Assembly: GCA_902798695.1 (NCBI GenBank)
Contig: CADBXK010000001.1
Coordinates: 124,001 to 188,000, forward strand
Length of the DNA stretch: 64,000 nucleotides
Direction of reading: 5' to 3'
From: Oscillospiraceae bacterium
GTDB lineage: Bacteria; Bacillota; Clostridia; Oscillospirales; Ruminococcaceae
Shown here: positions 37,901 through 46,243 of the stretch, one piece after another
Numbering within the stretch: position 1 is the first letter of the stretch
How the letters are laid out: every line of letters starts with the position of its first letter
Position numbers and translations under genes: made by a program
The notes under the pieces: generated by a model
The model's database searches: none
What the model was told of the DNA's origin: nothing
What the model saw: the letters and a program-made list of their open reading frames with translations, nothing else

Positions 37901-39323
37901 TAATTTTTCAGGAGAATATCAATCTAGAGCTCATAAATATACAGAAAAACTTTTTGGCAAAGATTATGTTTTTAAGGCCGGTACGATATCATCAGTTGCT
38001 ACAAGAACGGCTTATGGTTTTGCATTAAAGTACTTAGAAGAACAAGGAATATCAGCTAATAAAGCAGAAGAAACTCGGCTTGCTAAGGGATGTGAAGGAA
38101 TTAAAAGAACCACCGGACAACATCCTGGAGGAATGGTTGTTGTTCCGTCTGGATATGACATATATGATTTTACCCCTGTGCAACATCCAGCAGATGACGC
38201 TAAAAGCGATATAATAACAACTCACTTCGATTTCCACTCACTACACGATACAATTTTAAAATTGGATCTACTTGGACACGATGTTCCAACATTATATAAA
38301 CATTTAGAAGATTTAACTAATAAAAAGGTCAATGATATTAACATGAGTGATAAAAAAGTTATTAGCTTGTTTACTTCTACAGAAGCTCTTGGTGTTAATA
38401 GTTCTGATATTTATAGTGAAACAGGATCGTTATCTTTACCCGAGATGGGCACAAAATTTGTTAGACAGATGTTAGTTGATGCTCAACCTAAATGTTTTTC
38501 AGATTTACTTCAAATTTCGGGATTATCTCATGGAACAGATGTTTGGCTCAATAATGCACAAGACTTAATTAAAGATGGTATATGTAAAATTAGCGATGTT
38601 ATCGGAACACGTGATAGTATTATGATTTCGTTAATGCATAAAGGTTTAGAACCAAAATTGGCATTTAAAATTATGGAGATTACAAGAAAAGGAAAAGCAT
38701 CTAAGCTATTAACCGAAGAACATAAGCAACAAATGAGAGATCACAATGTTCCTGAGTGGTTTATTGAAAGCTGTCTTAAAATTAAATATATGTTTCCTAA
38801 AGCGCACGCAGCTGCTTATGTTATTGCAGCAATAAGATTGGGCTGGTATAAATTATATGAACCTCTTGCTTATTATGCAGCGTATTTCACAGTGCGTGGG
38901 GGTGATATAGACGCAGATGCGATAATTAAAGGTAAAGAAGCTGTTAAACATAAAATTAGTGATTTGATAGCCAAAGGAAACGATAGATCTGTTAAAGAAA
39001 ATGATGTTTTAGATTCTTTGTTAATTGCAAATGAGATGTTATGTAGAGGTTTCGAATTTCTTCCGGTTGATATATATTTATCTCATGCTACAAAATATAA
39101 AATAGAAAATGGCAAGATAAGATTGCCTTTTACTTCTTTGAAAGGATTAGGGGAAACCGCTGCAAGACGCTTACAAAAATCTGCTGTCAAAGGAGAATAT
39201 ATATCCATTGAAGATTTGGTTGAGAGAACAAGCATTTCTAAAACAGTTGTTGAATGTTTAAAAGAGATGGGTGCTTTAAAAAATTTACCAGAAACTAGTC
39301 AAATTAGTTTATTTAATTTTTAA
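34947..39323 (+). CDS. polC: DNA polymerase III alpha subunit, PolC type
   Basis: About 1458 residues, the main Gram-positive replicase with built-in proofreading. In order: N-terminal domains, an OB fold (about 250-330), a PHP domain starting at VELHLHTNMSSMDA (about 350), an inserted DnaQ-type exonuclease (VVFDTETTGL, catalytic D and E near 443-445), the rest of PHP, and the polymerase core. A zinc-binding CPSC/CPKC pair lies near 928-955 and PDIDLNFSGEYQ near 980. A hydrophilic Ser/Asp-rich linker lies near 185-235. The start is ATG at 34947; a TTG three codons earlier lies too close to the AAAGAG site. It works with DnaE at 24-27 kb. Confidence 0.96.
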   Translation: MKSLSYVFGTIGASNNIFKPFKDNEILKITKSKKNSYIKIFVRLNDFVNINDIQKCEKFIKDSLNLDAAYIYPKYKPNMFNMNVMPYIFDQIEIISPAIFSFLENCSIQLDSNTLIIHLKNRGLQALLNLQADRKIASLINSQFSLNITVRFDGVTELSKRDRDNLVSIKDKIEPKSLSTDNAKENVSDNDSDLPPFDMCDNNSISSDSKANNEDVVFDSKSNDVGKNQKVVRGRNIDAQPIDINSITSTQNSCVICGEIFSINVHEYKEGTRQIRTYYLTDFTNSIAFKIFCQSESSKKFDCLTEGSKVLLRGNVENDRYDKSLVFMPKDIVLLDKDERKDELEEKRVELHLHTNMSSMDAITPISKFINLAHSWGHKAIAITDHGVVQAFPEAMNAVDNIRKNGGEFKPIFGVESYFIDDLANIIDGNKKQDLNGKFVVFDTETTGLNFKNERLTEIGAVIVSNGVVCDKFNTMVNPQKPIPPKITEITGIDDSMVKDAPLEDEALKLFLEFAGDCVLVAHNANFDMSFLRATAKRHGIRFNNTCIDTLALSKVIYPDLSKFSLDRLAKYLQLGNFNHHRASDDANMLAKIFIKMIDTLREDHNINFTDEINLKLRDKVDFRRQRVYHQILLVKNNTGLKNLYKLVSNAHINFYYRKPRIPKSLLIKHREGLLVGSACEQGEVFEAVANGVEWEKLKNIASFYDYLEIQPIGNNKFMLDQNKVSSLEDLRDFNRTIVKLGKELGKPVVATSDVHFCDKKDAIYRAIIQSALKFSDSNNQPPLYLRTTQEMLDEFAYLGQEEAKEVVITNTNKIADMVDGDIRPFPYGTYTPYIDGSEESLREITYKQAISIYGDPLPKIVSDRLKRELTSIIKHGFAVLYMIAQKLVSKSVEDGYLVGSRGSVGSSFVAIMAGISEVNPLPPHYICPSCYYNEFITDGSFGSGFDLPDKKCPKCGKELNRDGQDIPFETFLGFDGDKAPDIDLNFSGEYQSRAHKYTEKLFGKDYVFKAGTISSVATRTAYGFALKYLEEQGISANKAEETRLAKGCEGIKRTTGQHPGGMVVVPSGYDIYDFTPVQHPADDAKSDIITTHFDFHSLHDTILKLDLLGHDVPTLYKHLEDLTNKKVNDINMSDKKVISLFTSTEALGVNSSDIYSETGSLSLPEMGTKFVRQMLVDAQPKCFSDLLQISGLSHGTDVWLNNAQDLIKDGICKISDVIGTRDSIMISLMHKGLEPKLAFKIMEITRKGKASKLLTEEHKQQMRDHNVPEWFIESCLKIKYMFPKAHAAAYVIAAIRLGWYKLYEPLAYYAAYFTVRGGDIDADAIIKGKEAVKHKISDLIAKGNDRSVKENDVLDSLLIANEMLCRGFEFLPVDIYLSHATKYKIENGKIRLPFTSLKGLGETAARRLQKSAVKGEYISIEDLVERTSISKTVVECLKEMGALKNLPETSQISLFNF

Positions 39324-39339
39324 AAAAGGAGTGTTTTTT

Positions 39340-39699
39340 ATGGTTAGAAGAGATCATGTGTTTGAACAAGTGGAGTTTATATCAAAACTTCTGTATACCA
39401 TTCTGTTTCCAAAAAAGAGCAAAGATTTTAATATTAACGATTATAAATTTGATACTGCTTCTTTAGAACTAAAATTAAGACTGTCGGATTTAATAAAAGA
39501 AAATAATTTTAACAAAGCCGAAGATTTACTTTTTGAATCGATTGATAATGATAAAGGTCAGGGAAGTTTACAGGTAGCAGTTTGGTTTTATCTTCAACTC
39601 AATAATATAGATGAAGAAATTTTGGAAAAAAATGATTTTTCAAAACAAGAAGTTCTAGAAGGTATACAAGAAATAGAAAAAATAGTTATGAGTTCGTAG
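39340..39699 (+). CDS. DUF6483 family protein
   Basis: About 119 residues, soluble, mainly helical, with no signal peptide. Segments VRRDHVFEQVEFISKLLYTILF and DNDKGQGSLQVAVWFYLQLNNI resemble what I recall of DUF6483, a clostridial family of unknown function. ATG at 39340 follows AAAGGAG; a TTG at the earlier in-frame position overlaps it. It sits 16 bases after polC and 2 bases before recQ, so it is probably cotranscribed with replication and repair genes. Confidence 0.65.
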   Translation: MVRRDHVFEQVEFISKLLYTILFPKKSKDFNINDYKFDTASLELKLRLSDLIKENNFNKAEDLLFESIDNDKGQGSLQVAVWFYLQLNNIDEEILEKNDFSKQEVLEGIQEIEKIVMSS

Positions 39700-39701
39700 T
39701 C

Positions 39702-41528
39702 ATGGATAAATATGAAGTTTTAAAAAAATATTTTGGCTATAATTCTTTTAGAAATGGTCAAGAAAAAATAATAGACAATATACTGGCCGGAAGAGATGTT
39801 TTAGGAATAATGCCAACTGGCGCCGGAAAATCTATTTGTTTTCAAATTCCTGCACTAATTATGGAAGGTGTGACTATTGTAATATCACCATTAATATCTC
39901 TAATGAAAGATCAAGTTAGATTATTAATAGAAAATGGAATAAAAGCTGCCTATTTAAATAGCAGTCTTTCTGCTGGACAATATCGAAAAGCACTTTACAA
40001 CGCTTACAATAATTTTTATAAAATTATATATGTTTCTCCAGAAAGATTGTTTACAGACAGTTTTTTAGAATTGTCTAAAAAAATAAATATATCTATGATC
40101 GTTGTTGATGAAGCACATTGTGTTTCTCAATGGGGGCACGATTTTAGACCAAGTTATCTAAAAATATGTGATTTTTTAAGCTTATTAAAAAAACGACCCA
40201 TATTTACAGCATTCACTGCAACAGCAACAGAACGTGTGCGAGAAGATATTAAAAATTTATTAAAACTACAAAATCCTTACAGTATTACAACTGGATTTGA
40301 AAGAAAAAACTTATATTTTGATGTTATACAAGCTAAAGATAAAGATAAAACATTCGAATTATTGAAACTATTGAACGAAGTAAGAAATGATAGCGTGATA
40401 ATTTATTGTGGAACTCGAAAAAAAGTGAACGAAATATATAATCTTCTTTTAACTAAAGGATATAAAGCTGCTAAATATCACGCTGGATTAAGTAATATTG
40501 AACGAAGACGAAATCAAGAAGAATTTATATATGACAAGAAAAATATATTTGTTGCAACTAACGCTTTTGGAATGGGAATTAATAAACCAGATATAAGAAT
40601 GATTATTCATTTTAATATGCCTAAAAATATAGAAAGCTATTATCAAGAAGCAGGAAGAGCCGGAAGAGATGGAGAACCATCTAAATGTATTATGCTCTAT
40701 TCTGATTCAGACATGGTTTTAAATAATTTTTTAATAAATAATAATACTAATAGCGAGCTAAATCCTGAACAAATTAAACAAATCAAAAGTCAAGATTATA
40801 AAAATTTGGATAATATGATGTCTTATTGTAAGGGAACACAATGCTATCAAAAATATATGCTAAATTATTTTGGTGAAAAAATAGAACAGTGTAAAAACTG
40901 TGGCAATTGTTTATCTGATTTTGAAGAAATTGATTTTACTTTTGAAGCTAAAAATATTTTTGCATCTATACTTGAAACTAACGAAAAATATGGAATTAAA
41001 ATGATATGCGACATATTAAAAGGATCAAAAACAAATAAAAAGATTTTTGACCTTGAATATGATTCTATTTTGTCATATGGATCGTTAAAAAGAATATCTT
41101 TAACATCGTTAAAAACTTACATAAAAGAACTTATACATAAAGATTATATTTATATAGAAAGTGAAGAATATCCAATACTCAAACTAAATAAAAAATCAAT
41201 GAATTTTATCACTGGCAAAACTGATCAAAAAATAAAATTAAAACAACGCAAAAAACAAAAAAGCATCTTTAAAATTAACAAAACACAGTCTGATGACTCA
41301 ATATTATATGATTCAATTAAAAAACTAAGATCCAACTTAGCTAAAGAACAAAATGTTCCTGCGTATGTCATCTTTTCAAATAGAACAATAAGTCACATTT
41401 GCAAAGTGTTACCAACGGAACCAAGTGATTTACTAGATGTTGTGGGATTTGGCGAAAATAAAATCAAAAGATACGGAAAATACATTGTAGATATTGTTAA
41501 TAAATATATTTCAAATTCTATGGAATAA
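39702..41528 (+). CDS. recQ: RecQ-family ATP-dependent DNA helicase
   Basis: A 608-residue superfamily 2 helicase that unwinds DNA 3'-5' in recombinational repair. Motifs: Walker A IMPTGAGKS (about 36-44), DEAH box VVDEAHCVSQWGHDFRPSY (D136-H139), and motif VI YYQEAGRAGRDG. A zinc-binding domain follows (CKGTQCYQ ... CKNCGNC), then a winged-helix region and a C-terminal HRDC domain (about 525-600). All RecQ domains are present. The stop of the previous gene is two bases upstream of the ATG. Confidence 0.94.
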   Translation: MDKYEVLKKYFGYNSFRNGQEKIIDNILAGRDVLGIMPTGAGKSICFQIPALIMEGVTIVISPLISLMKDQVRLLIENGIKAAYLNSSLSAGQYRKALYNAYNNFYKIIYVSPERLFTDSFLELSKKINISMIVVDEAHCVSQWGHDFRPSYLKICDFLSLLKKRPIFTAFTATATERVREDIKNLLKLQNPYSITTGFERKNLYFDVIQAKDKDKTFELLKLLNEVRNDSVIIYCGTRKKVNEIYNLLLTKGYKAAKYHAGLSNIERRRNQEEFIYDKKNIFVATNAFGMGINKPDIRMIIHFNMPKNIESYYQEAGRAGRDGEPSKCIMLYSDSDMVLNNFLINNNTNSELNPEQIKQIKSQDYKNLDNMMSYCKGTQCYQKYMLNYFGEKIEQCKNCGNCLSDFEEIDFTFEAKNIFASILETNEKYGIKMICDILKGSKTNKKIFDLEYDSILSYGSLKRISLTSLKTYIKELIHKDYIYIESEEYPILKLNKKSMNFITGKTDQKIKLKQRKKQKSIFKINKTQSDDSILYDSIKKLRSNLAKEQNVPAYVIFSNRTISHICKVLPTEPSDLLDVVGFGENKIKRYGKYIVDIVNKYISNSME

Positions 41529-41551
41529 TACTATATAAGATACTGAAAAAT

Positions 41552-41579
41552 TTGACAAATCTACCACAAATGATATAAT
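41552..41579 (+). promoter_or_regulatory. Strong promoter for the ricin-lectin gene
   Basis: TTGACA (41552-41557) and TATAAT (41574-41579) are full consensus hexamers with a 16-base spacer, 53 bases upstream of the start codon. Confidence 0.8.
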
Positions 41580-41632
41580 TAACTTGTTTAAATGTAAATT
41601 TTTTCGTAATAGGGAAGTGAGCGTGATATAAC

Positions 41633-42229
41633 ATGGCAATGATAAAAAAAATTGTTCCTAATATTTATTATCATATTGTTTCGAAAAAAAGCAATAAAGT
41701 TATGGATGTTGATGCTCTAGCTGCTTGCAATGATGGGGGAGCAGTTCAACTATATGATAAAATTGGCACTGAAAATCAACAATTTAAGTTCGTTTCTGAT
41801 CCATCAAAGAAATTCTATAAAATAGTGTGTAGAAACTCAAAAAAACCGATTGACATAGTTTCAGTTGGTTCATCAAATGGAGCTCAAGTTCATCAGTGGA
41901 GTGATTCAGATGTTGAAACTCAGCTTTGGGATGTTGAGTTTGGTAGTGATGGATATTTTAAAATTGTTTCAAAACATTCAAATAAAGTTTTGGATGCAGG
42001 ATTAGATGACTCTAACAATTCTCGTATTCATATATGGGATGATTTTGATTCAGATAATCAGCTTTGGTATTTAGAAAAACCGTTGGGTTCTTGCAAAAGA
42101 AATCCTTGTAAAAGTAGAAAAATTTCTTCAAAAAAAGCAAGCAGTCCAACTAAAAAAATAAATACGTCATTATTGTCTGATTCACTAAAGACGAACAAAA
42201 CAAAATCTAAAATCAAGAATGCAAAATAA
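41633..42229 (+). CDS. Cytoplasmic ricin-type beta-trefoil lectin-like protein with basic tail
   Basis: A 198-residue protein. Residues about 8-150 form three repeats of a ricin B/RICIN-type beta-trefoil, with QxF/QxW motifs NQQFKF, TQLWDVE and NQLWYLE and repeated IVSK.S.K..D patterns. Residues about 151-198 form a Lys/Ser-rich tail (KKASSPTKK, TKSKIKNAK) with no predicted structure. There is no signal peptide or membrane segment, which is unusual because such lectin domains normally sit on secreted enzymes. It has its own strong promoter, and dut follows 24 bases downstream. The function is unknown; carbohydrate binding is inferred from the fold, and the tail could bind nucleic acid or acidic surfaces. 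Confidence 0.82.
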   Translation: MAMIKKIVPNIYYHIVSKKSNKVMDVDALAACNDGGAVQLYDKIGTENQQFKFVSDPSKKFYKIVCRNSKKPIDIVSVGSSNGAQVHQWSDSDVETQLWDVEFGSDGYFKIVSKHSNKVLDAGLDDSNNSRIHIWDDFDSDNQLWYLEKPLGSCKRNPCKSRKISSKKASSPTKKINTSLLSDSLKTNKTKSKIKNAK

Positions 42230-42253
42230 AAAAATGAAAAGGGTTATTTTTAA

Positions 42254-42688
42254 ATGAAAGTTAATATAAAAAAATTAAATAAAAACGCAATAATTCCAAA
42301 TAAAGGAAGTGAATTCTCAGCTGGTTATGATCTATATGCTTGTTTGGAAGAACCAATAAATATAAAATCTAATCAAACAGTAAAAATTCCCACCGGCCTC
42401 GCTATGGAAATACCAGTAGGTTATGCAGGTATGATATTTGCAAGAAGTGGATTATCTACAAAAAAAGGATTGGCTCCAGCAAACAAAGTAGGAGTTTGTG
42501 ATAGTGACTATAGGGGAGAATATATAGTGGCTCTACATAATCATAGCGATGAGGATGTTACAGTTAATCCAGGAGAACGTATAGCTCAATTAGTTATTAT
42601 TCCATTTTTGTCTGTTGATTTTATTGAAACAGATACGCTCAACAATACTAATAGAGGTGCAGGAGGGTTTGGATCAACTGGAAAATAA
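42254..42688 (+). CDS. dut: dUTP diphosphatase
   Basis: A 144-residue trimeric dUTPase that removes dUTP and supplies dUMP for thymidylate synthesis. All five motifs are visible: SAGYDLYA, ARSGLSTKKGL, GVCDSDYRGEYIVALHN, GERIAQLVI and RGAGGFGSTG. AAAAGGG precedes the ATG. It follows the lectin gene by 24 bases, probably sharing its promoter, and converges with the recombinase gene. Together with thyX and tmk at 47-49 kb it covers dTTP synthesis. Confidence 0.96.
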   Translation: MKVNIKKLNKNAIIPNKGSEFSAGYDLYACLEEPINIKSNQTVKIPTGLAMEIPVGYAGMIFARSGLSTKKGLAPANKVGVCDSDYRGEYIVALHNHSDEDVTVNPGERIAQLVIIPFLSVDFIETDTLNNTNRGAGGFGSTGK

Positions 42689-42701
42689 TATATAATTTAA
42701 A

Positions 42702-43718
42702 TTACTCTTCTTTTTTAATTTTCTCGTTTGATAAAGGATTTTTTACTACCGCTTCTTTGATCAAATCATTAGATATATGTGTGTATATTTCAGTAGTGCC
42801 TACATTAACATGCCCAAGCAATTCTTTTAAAACTAATATGTCCACCTTGCCATGTTGATATAATAAAGTTGCTGCGGTATGACGTAATTTATGTGGAGAA
42901 TATCCTTTTCCTGATAAGCCTGCGTCTCTTAAAGAAGCTTGAACTATTTTCTGAATTTGTCTTGCGCCTATTCTTTTTCCAGTCCTACTTGATAAAAATA
43001 ACGCATTAGTATCTTTGATTACCTTTACGTTATTTCTTTCTTTTTCAATATAATCTTTTATTGAAGATATACAAGCATCATTTAAGAAAACTACTCTTTC
43101 TTTGTTTCCTTTTCCAAGTAGTTTTAAGCTTCCTGTTTCAAGTTTAATATCTCCCAAATCTATATTTACCAATTCCGATAAGCGCATTCCACAATTTAGA
43201 AACAGTGTTAAAATGCAATAATCCCTAAATTTATTTTCAGATTTCGATAATGATTTGGTTTTTAATAATTCTTTGCTTTCATCAATTGATAAATATTTTG
43301 GTATGGATTTTTTTAATGAAGGCATTTCAAGATTCTCAACTGGATTTTCTTTTATAACACATAAATTTACCGTTAAATATTTAAAAAAACCACGAATGGA
43401 ACTAACTTTGCGAGCACGTGCTTTGGCAGAGTTATTTTTTTCTTTCATTACAAAATTTAAATATTCATAAACATCTAATAATTTTATTTTTTTTATTAAT
43501 TTAATATCAATATCATCAATTTGTATATTCTCAAAATCAACATTATCAGCTGTAAGTTTTTTATAAACTTTGTAAAACTTAAAAAAATTACGTAAATCAA
43601 TAGCATATGCAGATGCTGTACGCGGAGAACGATTTTTTATTGTTGTTATATAAAATAGATATTGACGTACTAAATCTGGTAAATCTTGGTATTCTTGACT
43701 TTGAGTTAAAGTTGACAA
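42702..43718 (-). CDS. Xer-type tyrosine recombinase
   Basis: A 338-residue site-specific recombinase. An N-terminal SAM-like core-binding domain (about 8-125) is followed by the catalytic domain with R179 (CGMRLSELV), K203 or K206, H286 and R289 (HKLRHTAATLL), H303 (LGHVNVGTTEIYTHIS) and nucleophile Y312. Sequence and simple domain structure fit chromosomal XerC/XerD rather than a phage integrase. The start is TTG 43718, six bases after a GGGGGG run. A perfect palindrome lies just upstream. It is downstream of the U32 peptidase gene. Whether it acts on dif is inferred. Confidence 0.87.
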   Translation of the reverse strand: MSTLTQSQEYQDLPDLVRQYLFYITTIKNRSPRTASAYAIDLRNFFKFYKVYKKLTADNVDFENIQIDDIDIKLIKKIKLLDVYEYLNFVMKEKNNSAKARARKVSSIRGFFKYLTVNLCVIKENPVENLEMPSLKKSIPKYLSIDESKELLKTKSLSKSENKFRDYCILTLFLNCGMRLSELVNIDLGDIKLETGSLKLLGKGNKERVVFLNDACISSIKDYIEKERNNVKVIKDTNALFLSSRTGKRIGARQIQKIVQASLRDAGLSGKGYSPHKLRHTAATLLYQHGKVDILVLKELLGHVNVGTTEIYTHISNDLIKEAVVKNPLSNEKIKKEE

Positions 43719-43732
43719 TTTAATCCCCCCAA

Positions 43733-43758
43733 GTTCGCTAAATTTCTATTTAGCGAAC
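43733..43758. repeat. Perfect 11-4-11 bp inverted repeat upstream of the Xer recombinase
   Basis: The arms GTTCGCTAAAT (43733-43743) and ATTTAGCGAAC (43748-43758) are exact reverse complements around a 4-base centre. It lies 15 bases upstream of the recombinase start and has no T run after it, so it is not a typical terminator. It could be an operator, an RNA hairpin near the ribosome site, or a recombinase target. Confidence 0.75.
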
Positions 43759-43787
43759 CAAGTTAAATAAATTTAACCATAAAAAAT

Positions 43788-45008
43788 TTAATCTATCTTT
43801 TTTCTAATTATACTACCTTTTTTTACTTCATTATTTTCAAAAGGAATGTATAACTTCATTTGAGAATGTGGCGCTGAGAGTATAGGTTCTTTCATATCGT
43901 TAAGTATTTGATCTACTTTAAAAATAAAAGGTTTTTGATTAGGTTGAAGTATTTCTACGACATCTCCAACATTAAATTTATTTTTTTGAGTACAATATAA
44001 AAATTCTCCATCATAATCCTCTACCACAGCCACTATATCGTAGTTTCTGATATACCCACCATTTTTATAATATTGACCTTGTGACGGTTTACCAAATAAA
44101 AATCCTTCATGATAATGTCTATGACTAACTTTAAGTAACTCATCTTTTATCCATTCAGGCAAAACGTAATTATCTTCATTTTCTAAAATATCTGTAGCCA
44201 TTCTATATGCATTAGTTACAGCCGAAACATAATAGGATGATTTTGCCCTTCCTTCTATTTTAAAACTAGTCACACCTGCGTTTGATAACTTATCCAAATG
44301 TTCTATCAAACATAAATCTTTTGAATTTAATATATAACTTCCTTTTTCATCTTCAAATATAGGAAAATATTGATTAGGTCTTTTTTCTTCAACTATATGG
44401 TATCCCCATCTGCACGGTTGAGCACACTCTCCTCTATTTGCATCTCTACCCAGCATATATTGTGATATTAAACACCTTCCTGAAAAGGACATACAAGTTG
44501 CACCATGAACAAAACATTCAATTTCTAAATCTGATGGTGTTTTTTCAGAGATAATCTTAATATCATTTAAAGGTAATTCTCTAGCTAAAACTACCCTTCG
44601 CGCTCCTAATTCATATAGGGCATTAGCGGTTTTATAATTCATAATACCTGTTTGTGTAGAAATATGAATCGGAATTTTCGGAGCAAATTTTTTAGCTTCC
44701 ATCATAGTTCCAAAATCAGCAATAATTAAGGCATCAACTCCGATATCTTGTACATTTCTCATAAAACTTGTTAATTTATCTGCCTCAGCGTTTGTTGGAA
44801 CGGTATTGCAAGTTAAATAAATTTTTACATTGTTCTTATGGGCCAATTTGACAGCTTTCTCCAAAAGATCATCATTAAACTTAGCAGCACTAGATCTCAT
44901 TCCAAAAATCTCTCCACCCAAATATACTGCATCTGCACCATATAATATTGCAGAATTTAGACATTCCCAGTCCCCAGCCGGTGCTAAAACTTCATGTTTC
45001 ATTTTCAC
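43788..45008 (-). CDS. U32 family peptidase (TrhP-like)
   Basis: A 406-residue TIM-barrel protein with the U32 signature ECFVHGATCMSFSGRCLIS and the cysteine-rich segment NRGECAQPCRWGY, the likely iron-sulfur or metal ligands, plus a C-terminal beta domain. Relatives named TrhP hydroxylate uridine-34 of tRNA from prephenate; others are called collagenase-like peptidases. The tRNA-modification role is the better guess for housekeeping members. GTG at 45008 overlaps the mltG stop by one base, and GGAG is 10 bases upstream. Confidence 0.88.
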   Translation of the reverse strand: MKMKHEVLAPAGDWECLNSAILYGADAVYLGGEIFGMRSSAAKFNDDLLEKAVKLAHKNNVKIYLTCNTVPTNAEADKLTSFMRNVQDIGVDALIIADFGTMMEAKKFAPKIPIHISTQTGIMNYKTANALYELGARRVVLARELPLNDIKIISEKTPSDLEIECFVHGATCMSFSGRCLISQYMLGRDANRGECAQPCRWGYHIVEEKRPNQYFPIFEDEKGSYILNSKDLCLIEHLDKLSNAGVTSFKIEGRAKSSYYVSAVTNAYRMATDILENEDNYVLPEWIKDELLKVSHRHYHEGFLFGKPSQGQYYKNGGYIRNYDIVAVVEDYDGEFLYCTQKNKFNVGDVVEILQPNQKPFIFKVDQILNDMKEPILSAPHSQMKLYIPFENNEVKKGSIIRKKID

Positions 45009-46231
45009 TAATTTGATACTCCAGACTTTATTAAATTTTGCTTATGCTGTTCATAATCTCTAGCATAAAATATTTCTTTTGTATTTATGTTCGCACAAAA
45101 ATAATAGTAATCAGTTTTATTTGGATATATAGCAGCTTTAATTGCATTTACACTTGGATTACAAATCGGACCTGCTGGTAATCCAAAACATTTATATGTA
45201 TTGTAACTATCTACCTTGTTATTATCAACATTATGATTTTTTTCCATATCTTGTTTTATTTTTAATGAATATTTTTTAGTTGGATCACATTGTAATGATT
45301 TATAACTATCATTTTTGTATCTATTATGTAAAACTGAAGAAATATTTTTCATTTCAGTTTCATTGCTTGTTTCAGATTCGATGATAGAAGCCACAGTCAT
45401 TATTTCCCACAAACTCATTTCACTGTTATTTATATCATCATATAGCTCTGATAATATTTCGTCTGTTTTCTTTAAAATATTATTTGCAATTGATTTTGCA
45501 TCAGATCTAGAATCTATATAAAAAGTTGACATTGCACAAAACCCTTCCATTGGATAGTATGCTTTAGACAATTCAAATTCCGATATTTTCTTTGCAAAAC
45601 TATATTTTGAATAATTATCCTTACTATTTAATTCCCTTACAATGTCTTCACTATTAACAAGTTTTTGATTTTCATTAAAACTACACAATTTAAACATATC
45701 TGATCCTTCAGATATCACAAATTTATCTTGATTAACATTATTAGAATTTTCTGATAAAATATTTATAATTTCATCATAACTCATAGATGTATTTAAATTA
45801 AATGTACCATATTTTAAATCTTTTATTCCATTAATAGAAATATATGTAGAAAACAACCATGGATAATCTATAATCTGATTTTCATTCAAAATATACGCTA
45901 TTTTTTTAGCTGAACTACCATATGGAATATCTATCATTCTGTCATTTCCATTACTTTTAAAACAAGAATACATCTCATTAATAGAAATTAAAACAAAAGC
46001 TGATATTAAAATCAAAAAAGAAATCAAAATCAAAAAAACCATATGTTTCTTTTTGCTTTTTTTACCATTTTGTCCAAAAAACTGACAATTTTCGTCTTCC
46101 GAATCATCATCAGCACACGAATCATTAATTTTTTTCTTTATATTGATAACATGTTTTTCAAAAAACTCATTAAAATCTTTTTTTTTATTCTTGCTCGTAG
46201 TATTATTATTTTTTTGATTTTCAAACTCCAT
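45008..46231 (-). CDS. mltG: Endolytic murein transglycosylase MltG
   Basis: A 407-residue protein that cuts nascent glycan strands. A long charged cytoplasmic N-terminus (about residues 1-62) precedes one membrane helix (about 64-84), a LysM-like region and the YceG domain with the catalytic glutamate E285 in VASIIESET and the segment KCFGLPAGPICNPSVNAIKAA. The Asn/Lys-rich cytoplasmic tail is longer than in E. coli, as often in Bacillota. It lies 12 bases after the cyclo-ligase gene and overlaps the U32 gene. Confidence 0.93.
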   Translation of the reverse strand: MEFENQKNNNTTSKNKKKDFNEFFEKHVINIKKKINDSCADDDSEDENCQFFGQNGKKSKKKHMVFLILISFLILISAFVLISINEMYSCFKSNGNDRMIDIPYGSSAKKIAYILNENQIIDYPWLFSTYISINGIKDLKYGTFNLNTSMSYDEIINILSENSNNVNQDKFVISEGSDMFKLCSFNENQKLVNSEDIVRELNSKDNYSKYSFAKKISEFELSKAYYPMEGFCAMSTFYIDSRSDAKSIANNILKKTDEILSELYDDINNSEMSLWEIMTVASIIESETSNETEMKNISSVLHNRYKNDSYKSLQCDPTKKYSLKIKQDMEKNHNVDNNKVDSYNTYKCFGLPAGPICNPSVNAIKAAIYPNKTDYYYFCANINTKEIFYARDYEQHKQNLIKSGVSN

Positions 46232-46243
46232 ATTTCAAACCTT

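Noticed and set aside
42702..43718. Recombinase as a mobile-element integrase
   Set aside because: No adjacent phage, transposon or tRNA attachment features; Xer-like size and housekeeping neighbours.
43733..43758. Assigning the palindrome as dif
   Set aside because: Spacer length and base sequence do not match known dif sites; kept only as a hypothesis.
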